Assembly (NCBI GenBank): GCA_030247555.1
Contig: JAOTSD010000036.1
Coordinates: 1-39,504 of the forward strand
Direction: 5' to 3'
DNA from: Siculibacillus sp.
Lineage (GTDB): Bacteria > Pseudomonadota > Alphaproteobacteria > Rhizobiales > Ancalomicrobiaceae
Length of the DNA stretch: 39,504 nucleotides
Shown: positions 1-8,352 of the stretch, piece after piece
Numbering within the stretch: position 1 is the first letter of the stretch
Layout of the letters: each line of letters opens with the position of its first letter
Translations under genes and position numbers: made by a program
Notes under the pieces: generated by a model
The model's input: only the letters and a program-made list of their open reading frames with translations
Databases searched by the model: none
What the model was told of the DNA's origin: nothing

Positions 1-425
1 ACCCAATAGGTCGCATCGAGGCCGGCCGCCTTGACCGATTTCCAGTTCGCCCGCGCCTCCATCACGGCGTCGGGATCGTTGCCGTCGAAGACGAAGACGG
101 CGCGGGCGAGGCCGGCGAGGTCGGGAGCGACGGCGCGATCGACCAGGAAGCGGACGGTGAAGGGCGGATCGGCCGGCCCGGGCTCGGCCGGATCGGCGGT
201 CAGCAGCACGGCGAGATCGGCGGGATCGCCGTCACGCAGCGTACCGTGAGGGATGAAGCTCTCTTCCGAGAAGGTCCACAGATGAGCGTCGAGGGCGTCG
301 CGACGCTCGGGGGTGCCGGTCTGGACCACCGTCCTCCAGCCGCGCTCGACACACTTCTCCAAGAGCTGCGGCAGCGCCTGCTCGAGGGTGCCGGTCTGGA
401 GATGGTAGAAGAGGACTTCGGTCAT
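1..425 (-). CDS. holC: DNA polymerase III chi subunit HolC (3' end cut by window)
   Basis: Chi is the clamp-loader accessory subunit that links DNA polymerase III holoenzyme to SSB. The reverse-strand frame starts at ATG 425 (MTEVLFYHLQTGTLEQALPQ) and stays open to the window edge, giving 141 codons. The HolC hallmarks are visible: an N-terminal 'FYHL' strand, 'LPQLLEKCVERGWR' helix, 'LDAHLWTFSEESFIPHG' and 'VFVFDGN'. Family members are usually about 145-155 residues, so only a few C-terminal residues are missing. It lies 63 bases after pepA on the same strand, the usual alphaproteobacterial arrangement (pepA-holC), so the two are probably co-transcribed. A GGAAG stretch before the ATG can serve as ribosome-binding site. 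Confidence 0.93.
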   Translation of the reverse strand, partial: MTEVLFYHLQTGTLEQALPQLLEKCVERGWRTVVQTGTPERRDALDAHLWTFSEESFIPHGTLRDGDPADLAVLLTADPAEPGPADPPFTVRFLVDRAVAPDLAGLARAVFVFDGNDPDAVMEARANWKSVKAAGLDATYW

Positions 426-457
426 GTTCACCGCTTCCGGTGACGAGCGAGGGCGAC

Positions 458-479
458 CCCTCCCCCGCGAGGGGGAGGG
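458..479. repeat. Perfect 9-bp palindrome with GCGA loop between pepA and holC
   Basis: Arms CCCTCCCCC (458-466) and GGGGGAGGG (471-479) flank a GCGA tetraloop. No T-run follows on either strand, so this is not a standard intrinsic terminator. Its form resembles the C/G-rich short palindromes dispersed between genes in many Rhizobiales genomes. Whether it is repeated elsewhere cannot be seen in this window. Confidence 0.6.
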
Positions 480-488
480 AGAGGCGCC

Positions 489-1985
489 TCACTTCTCGTA
501 ATGGTCCGCCACCAGCCGGTCGAGGAGGCGGACGCCCCAGCCGGAGGTCCAGCCCTTGTTGAGCTCGGTCGACGGCGAGCCCATCGCCGTGCCGGCGATG
601 TCGAGATGGGCCCAGGGCACGTCGCCGACGAAGCGCTTGAGGAACTGCGCCGCGGTGATCGACCCGGCGTCGCGGCCGCCGGTGTTCTTCATGTCGGCCC
701 AGGTCGAATCGATCAGCTTGTCGTAGTCGGCCGACAGCGGCATGCGCCACACGGTCTCGCCGGTGGCGAGGCCGGCGGCGGTGATGCGGGCGGCGAGCGT
801 GTCGTCGTTGGCGAAGAGGCCGCCGTTGATCTTGCCGAGCGCCACCAGGATGGCGCCGGTCAGCGTCGCCAGATCGACGATGAAGGCCGGCTTCACCTCC
901 TCCTTGACGTGCCAGAGCACGTCGCAGAGCACCAGACGGCCCTCGGCGTCGGTGTTGATGACCTCGATGGTCTGCCCGGAGAGCGAGGTGACGATGTCGC
1001 CCGGGCGCTGGGCGCCGGCGTCGGGCATGTTCTCGACGAGGCCGATGGCGCCGACGACGTTGACCTCGGCCTTGCGGGCGGCGAGCGCGTGCATCAGGCC
1101 GGTGACCACCGCGGCGCCGCCCATGTCGCCCTTCATGTCCTCCATGCCGGCGGCCGGCTTGATCGAGATGCCACCCGAATCGAAGACCACGCCCTTGCCG
1201 ACGAAGGCGATCGGGGCTTCGCCCTTCTCGCCTCCGTTCCAGCGCATGATGACGACGCGCGGCGGGCGCTTCGACCCTTGCGCGACGCCGAGGAGGGCGT
1301 TCCAGCCGGCCTTCTTCAGTTCCTTCTCGCCGAGGATCTCCACCTCGACGCCGAGCTTCTCGAGCTTCTTCGCCCGGGCCGCGAACTCCTCGGTGCCGAG
1401 GACGTTGGCCGGCTCGCAGATGAGGTCGCGGGTGAGCGCGGATCCGTCGGCGACGGCGTCACGCGGAGCCCAGGCCTTCTTGGCGGCGGACGGGCTTTCC
1501 ACCGTGAGGGTGAGTTTCACCGCCTTCGGCTCGTCCTCGTCCTTCTTCTTCGACTTGTAGGCGTCGAAGGACCAGCCTCGCAGGCGCGCGCCGAGGCCGA
1601 TGTCGGCTGCCTGATCGGGTGTGACGGCGACGCCGTCGGCGCGCTCGACGAGGAGCGTGGCGGTCGTGGCCTTGACCTCGAGCAGCTTGGCCGCGACGGC
1701 TCCGCCGAGGCGGGCCCAGTCCTTCTCGGCGAGGTCGGCGGGCTTGCCGAGACCGACGGCGATCACCCGGTCGAGATCGGTGCCGGCGGGGGCGACGACG
1801 TCGAGGGTGGCGAACTGCTTGGCCTTGAAGGCCGCCTTGGCGATCGCGCGGGCGAGCACGCCGCCGGCCTTCGCGTCGAAGGCGGCCGCGGCGGGCGGCA
1901 GCGTCAGGTCCTCGGCGAGGAGGAGGACGAGGACGCCGGTCTCGGGGGCGGCGAGCTTGGCGAAGGCGACGGACGGCTGCGGCAT
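489..1985 (-). CDS. pepA: Leucyl aminopeptidase PepA (M17 family)
   Basis: Cytosolic di-metal aminopeptidase that removes N-terminal residues from peptides; the family also includes DNA-binding regulators. At 498 residues it matches the usual ~500. The N-terminal half is the variable macro-like domain; the C-terminal half carries the M17 active site: '[15 protein letters not shown]' with the metal-binding Lys and Asp, '[11 protein letters not shown]', and the signature NTDAEGRL. The start at ATG 1985 ([18 protein letters not shown]) was chosen because homology to the family begins there and a GGAG lies upstream; the frame continues open to 2066, but those 27 codons are Pro/Arg-rich and unlike the family. 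Transcribed divergently from lptF and followed by holC. Confidence 0.97.
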   Translation of the reverse strand: MPQPSVAFAKLAAPETGVLVLLLAEDLTLPPAAAAFDAKAGGVLARAIAKAAFKAKQFATLDVVAPAGTDLDRVIAVGLGKPADLAEKDWARLGGAVAAKLLEVKATTATLLVERADGVAVTPDQAADIGLGARLRGWSFDAYKSKKKDEDEPKAVKLTLTVESPSAAKKAWAPRDAVADGSALTRDLICEPANVLGTEEFAARAKKLEKLGVEVEILGEKELKKAGWNALLGVAQGSKRPPRVVIMRWNGGEKGEAPIAFVGKGVVFDSGGISIKPAAGMEDMKGDMGGAAVVTGLMHALAARKAEVNVVGAIGLVENMPDAGAQRPGDIVTSLSGQTIEVINTDAEGRLVLCDVLWHVKEEVKPAFIVDLATLTGAILVALGKINGGLFANDDTLAARITAAGLATGETVWRMPLSADYDKLIDSTWADMKNTGGRDAGSITAAQFLKRFVGDVPWAHLDIAGTAMGSPSTELNKGWTSGWGVRLLDRLVADHYEK

Positions 1986-2291
1986 CGAGGAGGGCTCCGG
2001 GAGAAATCGGCGCGGTGGGCGCGGGGAAAGTCGGGGGAATGTGGAGCTTCCGGGGGCGATCGGCAAGCGTCGCGACGTCGGTCGGGCGCGTTGCCGAAAG
2101 GCGTCAACCTTTCGTCAACCATGTTTCTTGGCGGTCGGTTAGGCATTCCGCGCTTGGATGGAGAACGGGGACATGGGAAGACGCCGCCGATCGATCGGGT
2201 CCGACGACGGACACGATCACGGCGCGATTCCGCGTGAGACTGGCGACGACGGCGCCGCACGCGTGCCCCACAGGGAGGACGACGGAAGAGA
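1986..2291. other. Divergent pepA/lptF intergenic region
   Basis: This 306-base gap holds no credible gene. It should contain the promoters of pepA (leftward) and the lptF operon (rightward). The only organised element seen is a direct repeat of CGTCAACC at 2102-2109 and 2113-2120. Read leftward it is GGTTGACG twice, so it offers two TTGACG sequences that could be -35 elements for pepA. No convincing -10 hexamer was identified. A GGAAGAG ribosome-binding site precedes lptF. Confidence 0.55.
2102..2120. promoter_or_regulatory. Direct repeat CGTCAACC x2, 11-bp period
   Basis: Two identical 8-mers, one helical turn apart (period 11), each with a GTCA core. The spacing is that of OmpR/PhoB-family operators, where two monomers bind direct repeats on the same DNA face. 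The sequence is not a good match to a named box, so the regulator is unknown. It overlaps potential leftward -35 sequences, so it could be simply promoter sequence. Confidence 0.3.
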
Positions 2292-3503
2292 ATGCGGCTC
2301 GTCGAGCGTTACATCTTCCGTCGCGCGGCAGGCGCCTTCCTGCTCACTCTGGTGGCGCTGGCCGGCGTCGTCTGGGTCACCCAGGCGTTGCGCCAGATGA
2401 ACATCATCACGGCGAAGGGCGCGGCGCTGCTCGTCTTCCTCGAGATCACCGCCCTCGCCCTGCCCTTCCTGGTGATCATCATCGCCCCCTTCGCGCTGCT
2501 GATCGCCGCGGTGCAGACGCTCAACGCCTTCAATGCCGAGAGCGAACTGGTCGTGCTCAACGCCTCGGGCGCGTCGCGATTCGTCGTGCTGAAGCCGCTG
2601 ATGGCGCTCGCCGGCGCGACGGCGTTGGTGATGATGGTGCTCACCACCTGGGGCTCGCCGCTGGCACTCAGAGGGCTGCGCAACGAGCTGACCAAGGTCA
2701 ACGTCGATCTCGTCGCCAACATCGTGCAGCCCGGACGCTTCGTCGATCTCGAAGGCGGGCTCACCTTCCACATCCGCAATCGATCCGGAGACGGGTCGCT
2801 CGCCGGGCTCTTCGTCGAGGATCGGCGCGATCCCGCCACGGCCTTCACCTACGTCGCCGAGCGCGCCGCCATCGTCGGCATGCTCGGCAAGACCCTGCTG
2901 GTGATGCGCGACGGAGTGATCCAGCGGCGCACGACCATGGACGGCAACCTCTCGCTGATCGATTTCGAATCCTACGCCTTCGATCTTTCCGGTCTGACGC
3001 CGACCAACGTCGCCCCGACCTATCGACCGTCGGAAAGGCCCACGGCCGAGCTGTGGACGGGCTCCGCCGTCGAGCCGGAAGCCGACGCAGCGACGCGGCG
3101 CAACGCCGGACGCCTGCGCGCCGAGTTGCACGATCGCCTGTCGCAGCCGCTGCTGCCGCTCGCCTTCGCGGTCGTCGCCTTCCTCGCTCTCGGCGACGCG
3201 CGCACCACCCGGCAGGGGCGCGGCTTCGCCATCGTCGCCACCATCGCCGCGGCGGCGGCGCTGCGCGGCGCCCATTTCGCCGCCTCGAGCGCGGCGGCCG
3301 GTTCTTCCCTCGCGGTGGCGATGCTCTACGCGGTCCCGGCGGCGACCGTGATCGGCGGTCTGGTCATGGTGGCGAGCGACCGCACACCGTCGTTGCCGGC
3401 TCCGGTCGAACGCCTGCTCGACGCCATCGGCGACGGCGTCGGCTTCCTCACCCGCCGACTCGGCGAACGTCTCGGCCTCGGCGGCGGAGGAGAGACGGCA
3501 TGA
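2292..3503 (+). CDS. lptF: LPS export permease LptF
   Basis: One of the two inner-membrane permease subunits of the LptB2FG ABC transporter, which extracts lipopolysaccharide from the inner membrane and hands it to LptC. The 403-residue protein has the YjgP/YjgQ layout: an N-terminal helix (about residues 11-32), two more segments (about 47-78 and 99-123), a large periplasmic beta-jellyroll, then C-terminal membrane segments from about residue 285. 'LRQMNIITAKG' is typical of the family. The final ~30 residues form a Gly/Arg-rich cytoplasmic tail. The ATG at 2292 has GGAAGAG immediately upstream. The stop overlaps the lptG start (ATGA), so translation is probably coupled in the order F then G. 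Confidence 0.95.
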   Translation: MRLVERYIFRRAAGAFLLTLVALAGVVWVTQALRQMNIITAKGAALLVFLEITALALPFLVIIIAPFALLIAAVQTLNAFNAESELVVLNASGASRFVVLKPLMALAGATALVMMVLTTWGSPLALRGLRNELTKVNVDLVANIVQPGRFVDLEGGLTFHIRNRSGDGSLAGLFVEDRRDPATAFTYVAERAAIVGMLGKTLLVMRDGVIQRRTTMDGNLSLIDFESYAFDLSGLTPTNVAPTYRPSERPTAELWTGSAVEPEADAATRRNAGRLRAELHDRLSQPLLPLAFAVVAFLALGDARTTRQGRGFAIVATIAAAAALRGAHFAASSAAAGSSLAVAMLYAVPAATVIGGLVMVASDRTPSLPAPVERLLDAIGDGVGFLTRRLGERLGLGGGGETA

Positions 3504-4591
3504 TCGGCCCCACCCTCGGCTTCTACTTCGGGCGACGTATCCTCAACGCCATCCTGGCGATCTTCGCGGTGGCCTTCGCCATCGTCTTCATGTTCGACTT
3601 CCTCGACATGATCCGCGCCACGGTCGATCGACCGAGCTTCCGCTGGGGGATCGCCTTCCAGGCGTCTTTCTTCCGGGTGCCGGCCTTCTCCGAACAGGTG
3701 CTGCCCTTCGCCACCCTGTTCGGGGCGATGGCGGCGTTCCTCGCCCTGTCGCGGAAGCTCGAACTTGTGGTGGCGCGCGCCGCCGGCATTTCGGTGTGGC
3801 AGTTCACCGCCCCGGCGGTGCTGGTGGCCGCCGGGCTCGGCCTCTTCGCCACGCTCGTCTTCAACCCCTTCGCCGCGGCGATGAAGGAACATTCCGACCG
3901 GATGGTGCTGGCGCTGGCCGGCACCGAGAAGAAGACGATGATGGACACGGCGCAGGCGGTGTGGCTGCGCCAGGACGGGGAGGACGGTGAATCGATCGTG
4001 CGCGCCGCCCGTGCCGTCGACCGAGGCCTGCACCTCGCCGACGTCGACGTCTTCGCTTTCGACAAGACCGGCAGGTTCCGCGAGCGGATCGAGGCGAAGG
4101 CGGCCGACTACGAGGACGGCCGCTGGCGGCTCACGAGCGCGCAGGTCTACACCTCCGGGCGCGATCCACAGGCCTTCGACGTCTATCACCTGTCGACCCG
4201 GCTGAAGCGCGAACAGGTCGGCGAGAGCCTGGCGCAGCCCGACACGCTGTCCTTCTGGGCGCTGCCCTCCTTCATCGAAACCGCCCGCAACGCCGGACTG
4301 CCCGCCTACCAATTCGAGCTTCAATATCAATCTCTTCTGGCGCGCCCGTTGCTCCTCGTGGCGATGGTGGCGATCGCCGCGACGGTTTCTCTGCGAGTGT
4401 TCCGCTTCGGCAACATCGGGCGGATGATTCTCGGTGGCGTCGCCGCAGGCTTCGTGCTTTATGTCGTCGGAGAGGTCGCGCGGGGGCTCGGCGGTGCGGG
4501 AATGGTCCCGCCCGCTCTGGCAGCATGGTCCCCCGCGGTGGTCGCGTCGTCCATGGGTTTCACGATTCTGCTGTATCTGGAGGACGGTTAG
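3500..4591 (+). CDS. lptG: LPS export permease LptG
   Basis: Second inner-membrane permease subunit of LptB2FG, partner of the preceding LptF. The 363-residue protein shows N-terminal membrane helix 'LNAILAIFAVAFAIVFMFDFLDMIR', the LptG-typical 'LPFATLFGAMAAFLALSRKLELVVARAAGIS' segment (coupling-helix region contacting LptB), a periplasmic domain (about 140-260) and three C-terminal membrane segments. The ATG overlaps the lptF TGA by one base each way (ATGA). Its stop lies just before a GGAGG that serves lptD. Length and motif order are ordinary for Rhizobiales. Confidence 0.95.
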   Translation: MIGPTLGFYFGRRILNAILAIFAVAFAIVFMFDFLDMIRATVDRPSFRWGIAFQASFFRVPAFSEQVLPFATLFGAMAAFLALSRKLELVVARAAGISVWQFTAPAVLVAAGLGLFATLVFNPFAAAMKEHSDRMVLALAGTEKKTMMDTAQAVWLRQDGEDGESIVRAARAVDRGLHLADVDVFAFDKTGRFRERIEAKAADYEDGRWRLTSAQVYTSGRDPQAFDVYHLSTRLKREQVGESLAQPDTLSFWALPSFIETARNAGLPAYQFELQYQSLLARPLLLVAMVAIAATVSLRVFRFGNIGRMILGGVAAGFVLYVVGEVARGLGGAGMVPPALAAWSPAVVASSMGFTILLYLEDG

Positions 4592-4593
4592 AC

Positions 4594-7203
4594 ATGTTCC
4601 GCGCCGTCCTCGATCGGCATGCACCAGAGCGGACTCACCGCACCGGCCGCCGCGGCGGACCGGGCGTGGAGTCATCGCTCGCGGTGGAACCGGCGACGCC
4701 GCGGGCGAGTGCGTTCGGCTCACGACCGCTCGGTGCCACGGCCATGGTGCTGCTGGCGTTCGCCTGCCTCGCCGCTCCGGCCGAGGCCGTGCCCGCACCC
4801 GCCGCTCCGGCCAAGGTGAAGCCCGCGATCCCGGCGGCGGTGAAGCCGGCTCCGGCCAAGCCGACGGTCAAGGACGAACACATGGTCGTGGAGGCCGATC
4901 AGGTCGTCTACGACAACGACGCCGACACGGTGACGGCCGTCGGCCACGTCGAGATCCACTACAAGGGCAACACCCTGACGGCGCGCAAGGTCACCTACCT
5001 GCGCGGATCGAAGCGGGTGATCGCCGAGGGCGACGCACGGATGGTCGACAAGGACGGCAACGTCCTGACCTCGCCCAAGCTCGACGTCTCCGACGGCTTC
5101 GTCGATGGCTTCGTCGAGTCGCTGCGCATCGACACCATCGACCGCTCGCGCTTCGCCGCGGAGAGCGCCACCCGCTCCGGCGGCGACGTGACGGTGTTCG
5201 AGAAGGGCGTCTACACCGCCTGTCAGACCTGCGTGAACGATCCCGCCACCCCGCCCTTCTGGCAGATCAAGGCGGCCAGGATCATCCACAAGCAGCAGGA
5301 GAAGATGGTCTATTACGAGGACGCGCGACTGGAGATGGCCGGCATCCCGATCGCGTGGGTGCCCTATTTCCGTCATCCCGATCCGTCCGAGACGCGCAAG
5401 ACCGGCTTCCTGATGCCGCGGGTGATCGATTCTTCGACGCTCGGCCTCGGCGTCCAGGTGCCGTTCTTCTGGGCGCCGACCCCGGACTGGGACGCGACCT
5501 TCTCGCCGGTGGCGCTGTCGCGCCAGGGCGTCCTGCTCGACCTCGAGGTCCGGCACCGCTTCGACGCGGGCGTGGTGACGGCGCGCGTCTTCGGCATCGA
5601 CCAGATGAACCCGGGCGCCTTCCGCCTGACCAGCGGCGATCGCGAACGCCGCGGGGCGCTGGTGTCGACCGGCCGCTTCACCATCAACGAGAACTGGAAA
5701 TGGGGCTGGGACGCGACTTTCGTTTCCGACCGGCGCTTCCTCTCCGACTACCGCATCAGCCCCTTCGCCGCCGACCGGTCGGTCTCGACCCTGTTCCTGA
5801 CCGGCGAGGGGCTGCGCAACCATTTCGACGCGCGGCTCTACCGCTTCTCGGTCTACAACGACGATCTCGCCTACGACAAATACGGCAACAAGCTGCTGTT
5901 CGGGTCGGGCACCAGCCTTCAGGACAAGCAACCGGTCGTCCATCCGGTCGTCGACTACGACTTCGTCGCGCCCCGCCCGGTGGCCGGCGGCGAGCTCTCG
6001 GCGCATCTCAACCTGACGAGCCTGACGCGCGACAAGACCGACATCGACACCTACGGCCGGGTGCTCGGCATCGCCGGCACCTTCACCCGCGTCTCCGGCA
6101 TGGTCGGCTGGCGGCGCCAGATCATCGACGACATCGGTCAGGTCTACACGCCCTTCGCCTCGCTGCGCGGCGACGTGTTCTTCGACAAGACGACCGACCC
6201 GACACTGGTCGGCTTCGTCAACGACGGCACGCTGGCGCGGGTGACGCCGACCATCGGCTTCGACTACCGCTTCCCCTTCGTCGCCGGGTCGAGCTTCGGC
6301 TCCCACACCTTCGAGCCGATCGCCCAATTGGTGGCGCGACCGAACGAGCAGTGGATGGGCAAGCTGCCGAACGAGGATGCGCAGAGCGTCGTCTTCGACG
6401 ACACCACGCTGTTCCGTCCCGACAAGTTCTCCGGCTGGGATCGCGCCGAGGGCGGCACCCGTCTGAACGTCGGGGCGCAGTACTCTTTCCTCGCTCCCAA
6501 CGGCGGCTCGCTGTCGGCCCTGCTCGGTCGTTCCTACCTGCTCGCCGGGGCGAATTCCTTCGCCTATCCCGACTACACGCGGCTTATCGCCCAAGCGGCG
6601 CTCGGCCGACCGGCACCACTCACCGCCTACGGCTCGGGGCTCGAGACCAACACCTCCGACTGGGTCGCCCGGGTGACGCTCGACAGCGCCACAGGCTTCC
6701 GCATCGGCGCGCAGACGCGCTTCGACCACGCCGATTTCACGCTGAACCGCGCCGACATCCAGGCGACCGGCACCAGCGGTCCGCTCTCCGCCGGCATCGG
6801 TTGGGCCTATCTGCGCACGCCGCGCGAACTCTATGATCTGCTCACCGCCTACGACACGGCGGGCGTGACCGGGGCGGCGGCGATCCGCAACGCCCTCAAG
6901 GACGCGCGCTCCGAGTTGCAGACCCACGCCAACCTGCGGCTGGCGACGAATTGGCGGCTGTTCGGCGGTGTGCGTTACGACCTCAAGAGCAAGTTCATCT
7001 CCGGCAACGTCCTCGGCGTCGGCTACGACAACGACAGCTTCTCGATCTCGCTGTCCTACACCGACTCCACCTACACCGCCGTCGACACGTCGACCTTGCC
7101 GGTGACGGTCGGCTCGGTCCACGACCAGACCATGTTCCTGCGCTTCGGCTTCCGCACGCTGGGCGACGGTCAGTTGTCCAACAGCCTTTCGAGTTCGAAC
7201 TGA
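4594..7203 (+). CDS. lptD: Outer-membrane LPS assembly protein LptD
   Basis: LptD is the outer-membrane beta-barrel that, with LptE, inserts LPS into the outer leaflet. From ATG 4594 (GGAGG ten bases upstream) the product is 869 residues: about 50 residues, a hydrophobic signal segment (51-65, cleavage probably after AEA), a Pro/Ala-rich linker (66-95), an OstA/LptA-like jellyroll (about 96-215), then the barrel. The family block 'PPFWQIKAARIIHKQQ' ... 'RKTGFLMPR' is present. Odd points: the signal segment is preceded by an unusually long N-terminal stretch, so an internal start (for example GTG 4666 or ATG 4744) is possible. The mature protein has only two cysteines, C210 and C213 in 'CQTC'. 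Fits the operon with lptF, lptG and surA. Confidence 0.95.
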   Translation: MFRAVLDRHAPERTHRTGRRGGPGVESSLAVEPATPRASAFGSRPLGATAMVLLAFACLAAPAEAVPAPAAPAKVKPAIPAAVKPAPAKPTVKDEHMVVEADQVVYDNDADTVTAVGHVEIHYKGNTLTARKVTYLRGSKRVIAEGDARMVDKDGNVLTSPKLDVSDGFVDGFVESLRIDTIDRSRFAAESATRSGGDVTVFEKGVYTACQTCVNDPATPPFWQIKAARIIHKQQEKMVYYEDARLEMAGIPIAWVPYFRHPDPSETRKTGFLMPRVIDSSTLGLGVQVPFFWAPTPDWDATFSPVALSRQGVLLDLEVRHRFDAGVVTARVFGIDQMNPGAFRLTSGDRERRGALVSTGRFTINENWKWGWDATFVSDRRFLSDYRISPFAADRSVSTLFLTGEGLRNHFDARLYRFSVYNDDLAYDKYGNKLLFGSGTSLQDKQPVVHPVVDYDFVAPRPVAGGELSAHLNLTSLTRDKTDIDTYGRVLGIAGTFTRVSGMVGWRRQIIDDIGQVYTPFASLRGDVFFDKTTDPTLVGFVNDGTLARVTPTIGFDYRFPFVAGSSFGSHTFEPIAQLVARPNEQWMGKLPNEDAQSVVFDDTTLFRPDKFSGWDRAEGGTRLNVGAQYSFLAPNGGSLSALLGRSYLLAGANSFAYPDYTRLIAQAALGRPAPLTAYGSGLETNTSDWVARVTLDSATGFRIGAQTRFDHADFTLNRADIQATGTSGPLSAGIGWAYLRTPRELYDLLTAYDTAGVTGAAAIRNALKDARSELQTHANLRLATNWRLFGGVRYDLKSKFISGNVLGVGYDNDSFSISLSYTDSTYTAVDTSTLPVTVGSVHDQTMFLRFGFRTLGDGQLSNSLSSSN

Positions 7204-7386
7204 GCCGTGCCGGCTCGGTCGATCGAAACGGCGGCGCGATCATGATGTCGCCACGCCGACGGCCGATATCGAGGTTGAAGACGTGATATGAACGCCGGCC
7301 CGGTCACGGCGCACGCGGCGCCGGACCCACGGGCCGGCCGCGACCGCGGGAAGCGCCGCCGGGGCGAGAGGAGGGACGACGGGATC

Positions 7387-8352
7387 ATGCTGAGACGCGA
7401 CAGGGGACGCAATTGGGCTCCGGCCTTCGCCAGGATCCTCGCCGGCGCGACGCTCGCTCTCGTCATCTCGACGGCGGGCGCCCTCGCCCAATCGATCAAG
7501 GTGGTGGTGAACGGCGAGGCGATCACCTCCAACGAGATCGACACGCGCGCCCGCTTCCTGCGCATGGTCGACCGCACCACCACCGGCGCCTCGGTTCAGC
7601 GCGCCGCGGTGGAGGAACTGGTCGAGGAGAGGCTGAAGCTCCAGGAGGCCAAGCGCGTCGGCATGAGCGTGCCGCAGAGTCAGGTCGACGCGGCGTTCGG
7701 CAGCATCGCGGCGCGGCTCAAGATCTCGCCGGCCCAGCTCGCACAGGGTCTCTCGGCGCAGGGCATCTCGCCGGAGACGCTGAAGACGCGCATCCGCACA
7801 CAGATGGTCTGGCAGCAACTGGTGATGGGCCGCTTCTCGCGGCAACTGAAGATCTCCGACAGCCAGATCGTCGACGCACTCGCCAAGAAGGACGGCGGCA
7901 AGGGCGCTCAGGACGCGAGCGGAGGGTCGACCTCGGAATACACCATCCAGCAGGTGATCCTCATCGTCCGCGCCCAAGGCGGTGACGCCGCCGCGCGCAT
8001 GCGGGAGGCGGAGACGCTGCGCGGTCGCCTCTCCGGCTGTGCCGGTCTGGTCGACGCGGTCAAGCCGATCAAGGAATCGATGGTCAAGAGCCTCGGTAAG
8101 CGTACCGCCGACGAACTACCGGAGAACTTCCGCGAGGAACTCGGCAAGCTCGAGGTCGGCAGGCTGTCGAAGCCGATGCGCGGGCCCATCGGCATCGAGA
8201 TGCTGATGATCTGCGACAAGCGCGAAGTCGCCGGCGACCTCTCCATCCGCTCCAAAGTCGAGCAGGACCTGCGCAACCAGGAAGGTGAGGTCTATTCCCG
8301 CCGCTATCTGAACGACCTGCGTCGCATCGCGGTGATCGAATACAAGAAGTGA
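7387..8352 (+). CDS. surA: SurA-like periplasmic chaperone / peptidylprolyl isomerase
   Basis: Predicted periplasmic folding factor for outer-membrane proteins. From ATG 7387 (GGAGGG upstream) the 321-residue product starts with a clear signal peptide: basic n-region 'MLRRDRGR', hydrophobic core 'ILAGATLALVISTAG', cleavage probably at ALA|QS. The SurA N-terminal domain follows ('VVVNGEAITSNEIDTRARFLRM', 'EELVEERLKLQEAKRVG'), then a divergent parvulin-type region (about 190-290). The frame is open 33 codons upstream to 7288, but that part precedes the signal peptide and is rejected. Position directly after lptD, an outer-membrane barrel and likely client, supports the call. Homology to parvulin is weak, so catalytic isomerase activity is uncertain. 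Confidence 0.88.
   Translation: MLRRDRGRNWAPAFARILAGATLALVISTAGALAQSIKVVVNGEAITSNEIDTRARFLRMVDRTTTGASVQRAAVEELVEERLKLQEAKRVGMSVPQSQVDAAFGSIAARLKISPAQLAQGLSAQGISPETLKTRIRTQMVWQQLVMGRFSRQLKISDSQIVDALAKKDGGKGAQDASGGSTSEYTIQQVILIVRAQGGDAAARMREAETLRGRLSGCAGLVDAVKPIKESMVKSLGKRTADELPENFREELGKLEVGRLSKPMRGPIGIEMLMICDKREVAGDLSIRSKVEQDLRNQEGEVYSRRYLNDLRRIAVIEYKK

Noticed and set aside
4720-7122. An 800-codon open frame on the strand opposite lptD
   Set aside because: Shadow of the high-G+C third-position bias of lptD; low-complexity Arg/Ala/Gly/Asp composition and no family signature. The same holds for long antisense frames over pepA, lptF/lptG, rsmA, fabF, the sensor gene, radA and purF.
7202-7216. 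Hairpin GAGCCG-TGC-CGGCTC at the lptD stop as a terminator
   Set aside because: Too short, no T-run, and the downstream surA gene is expected to be in the same transcript.
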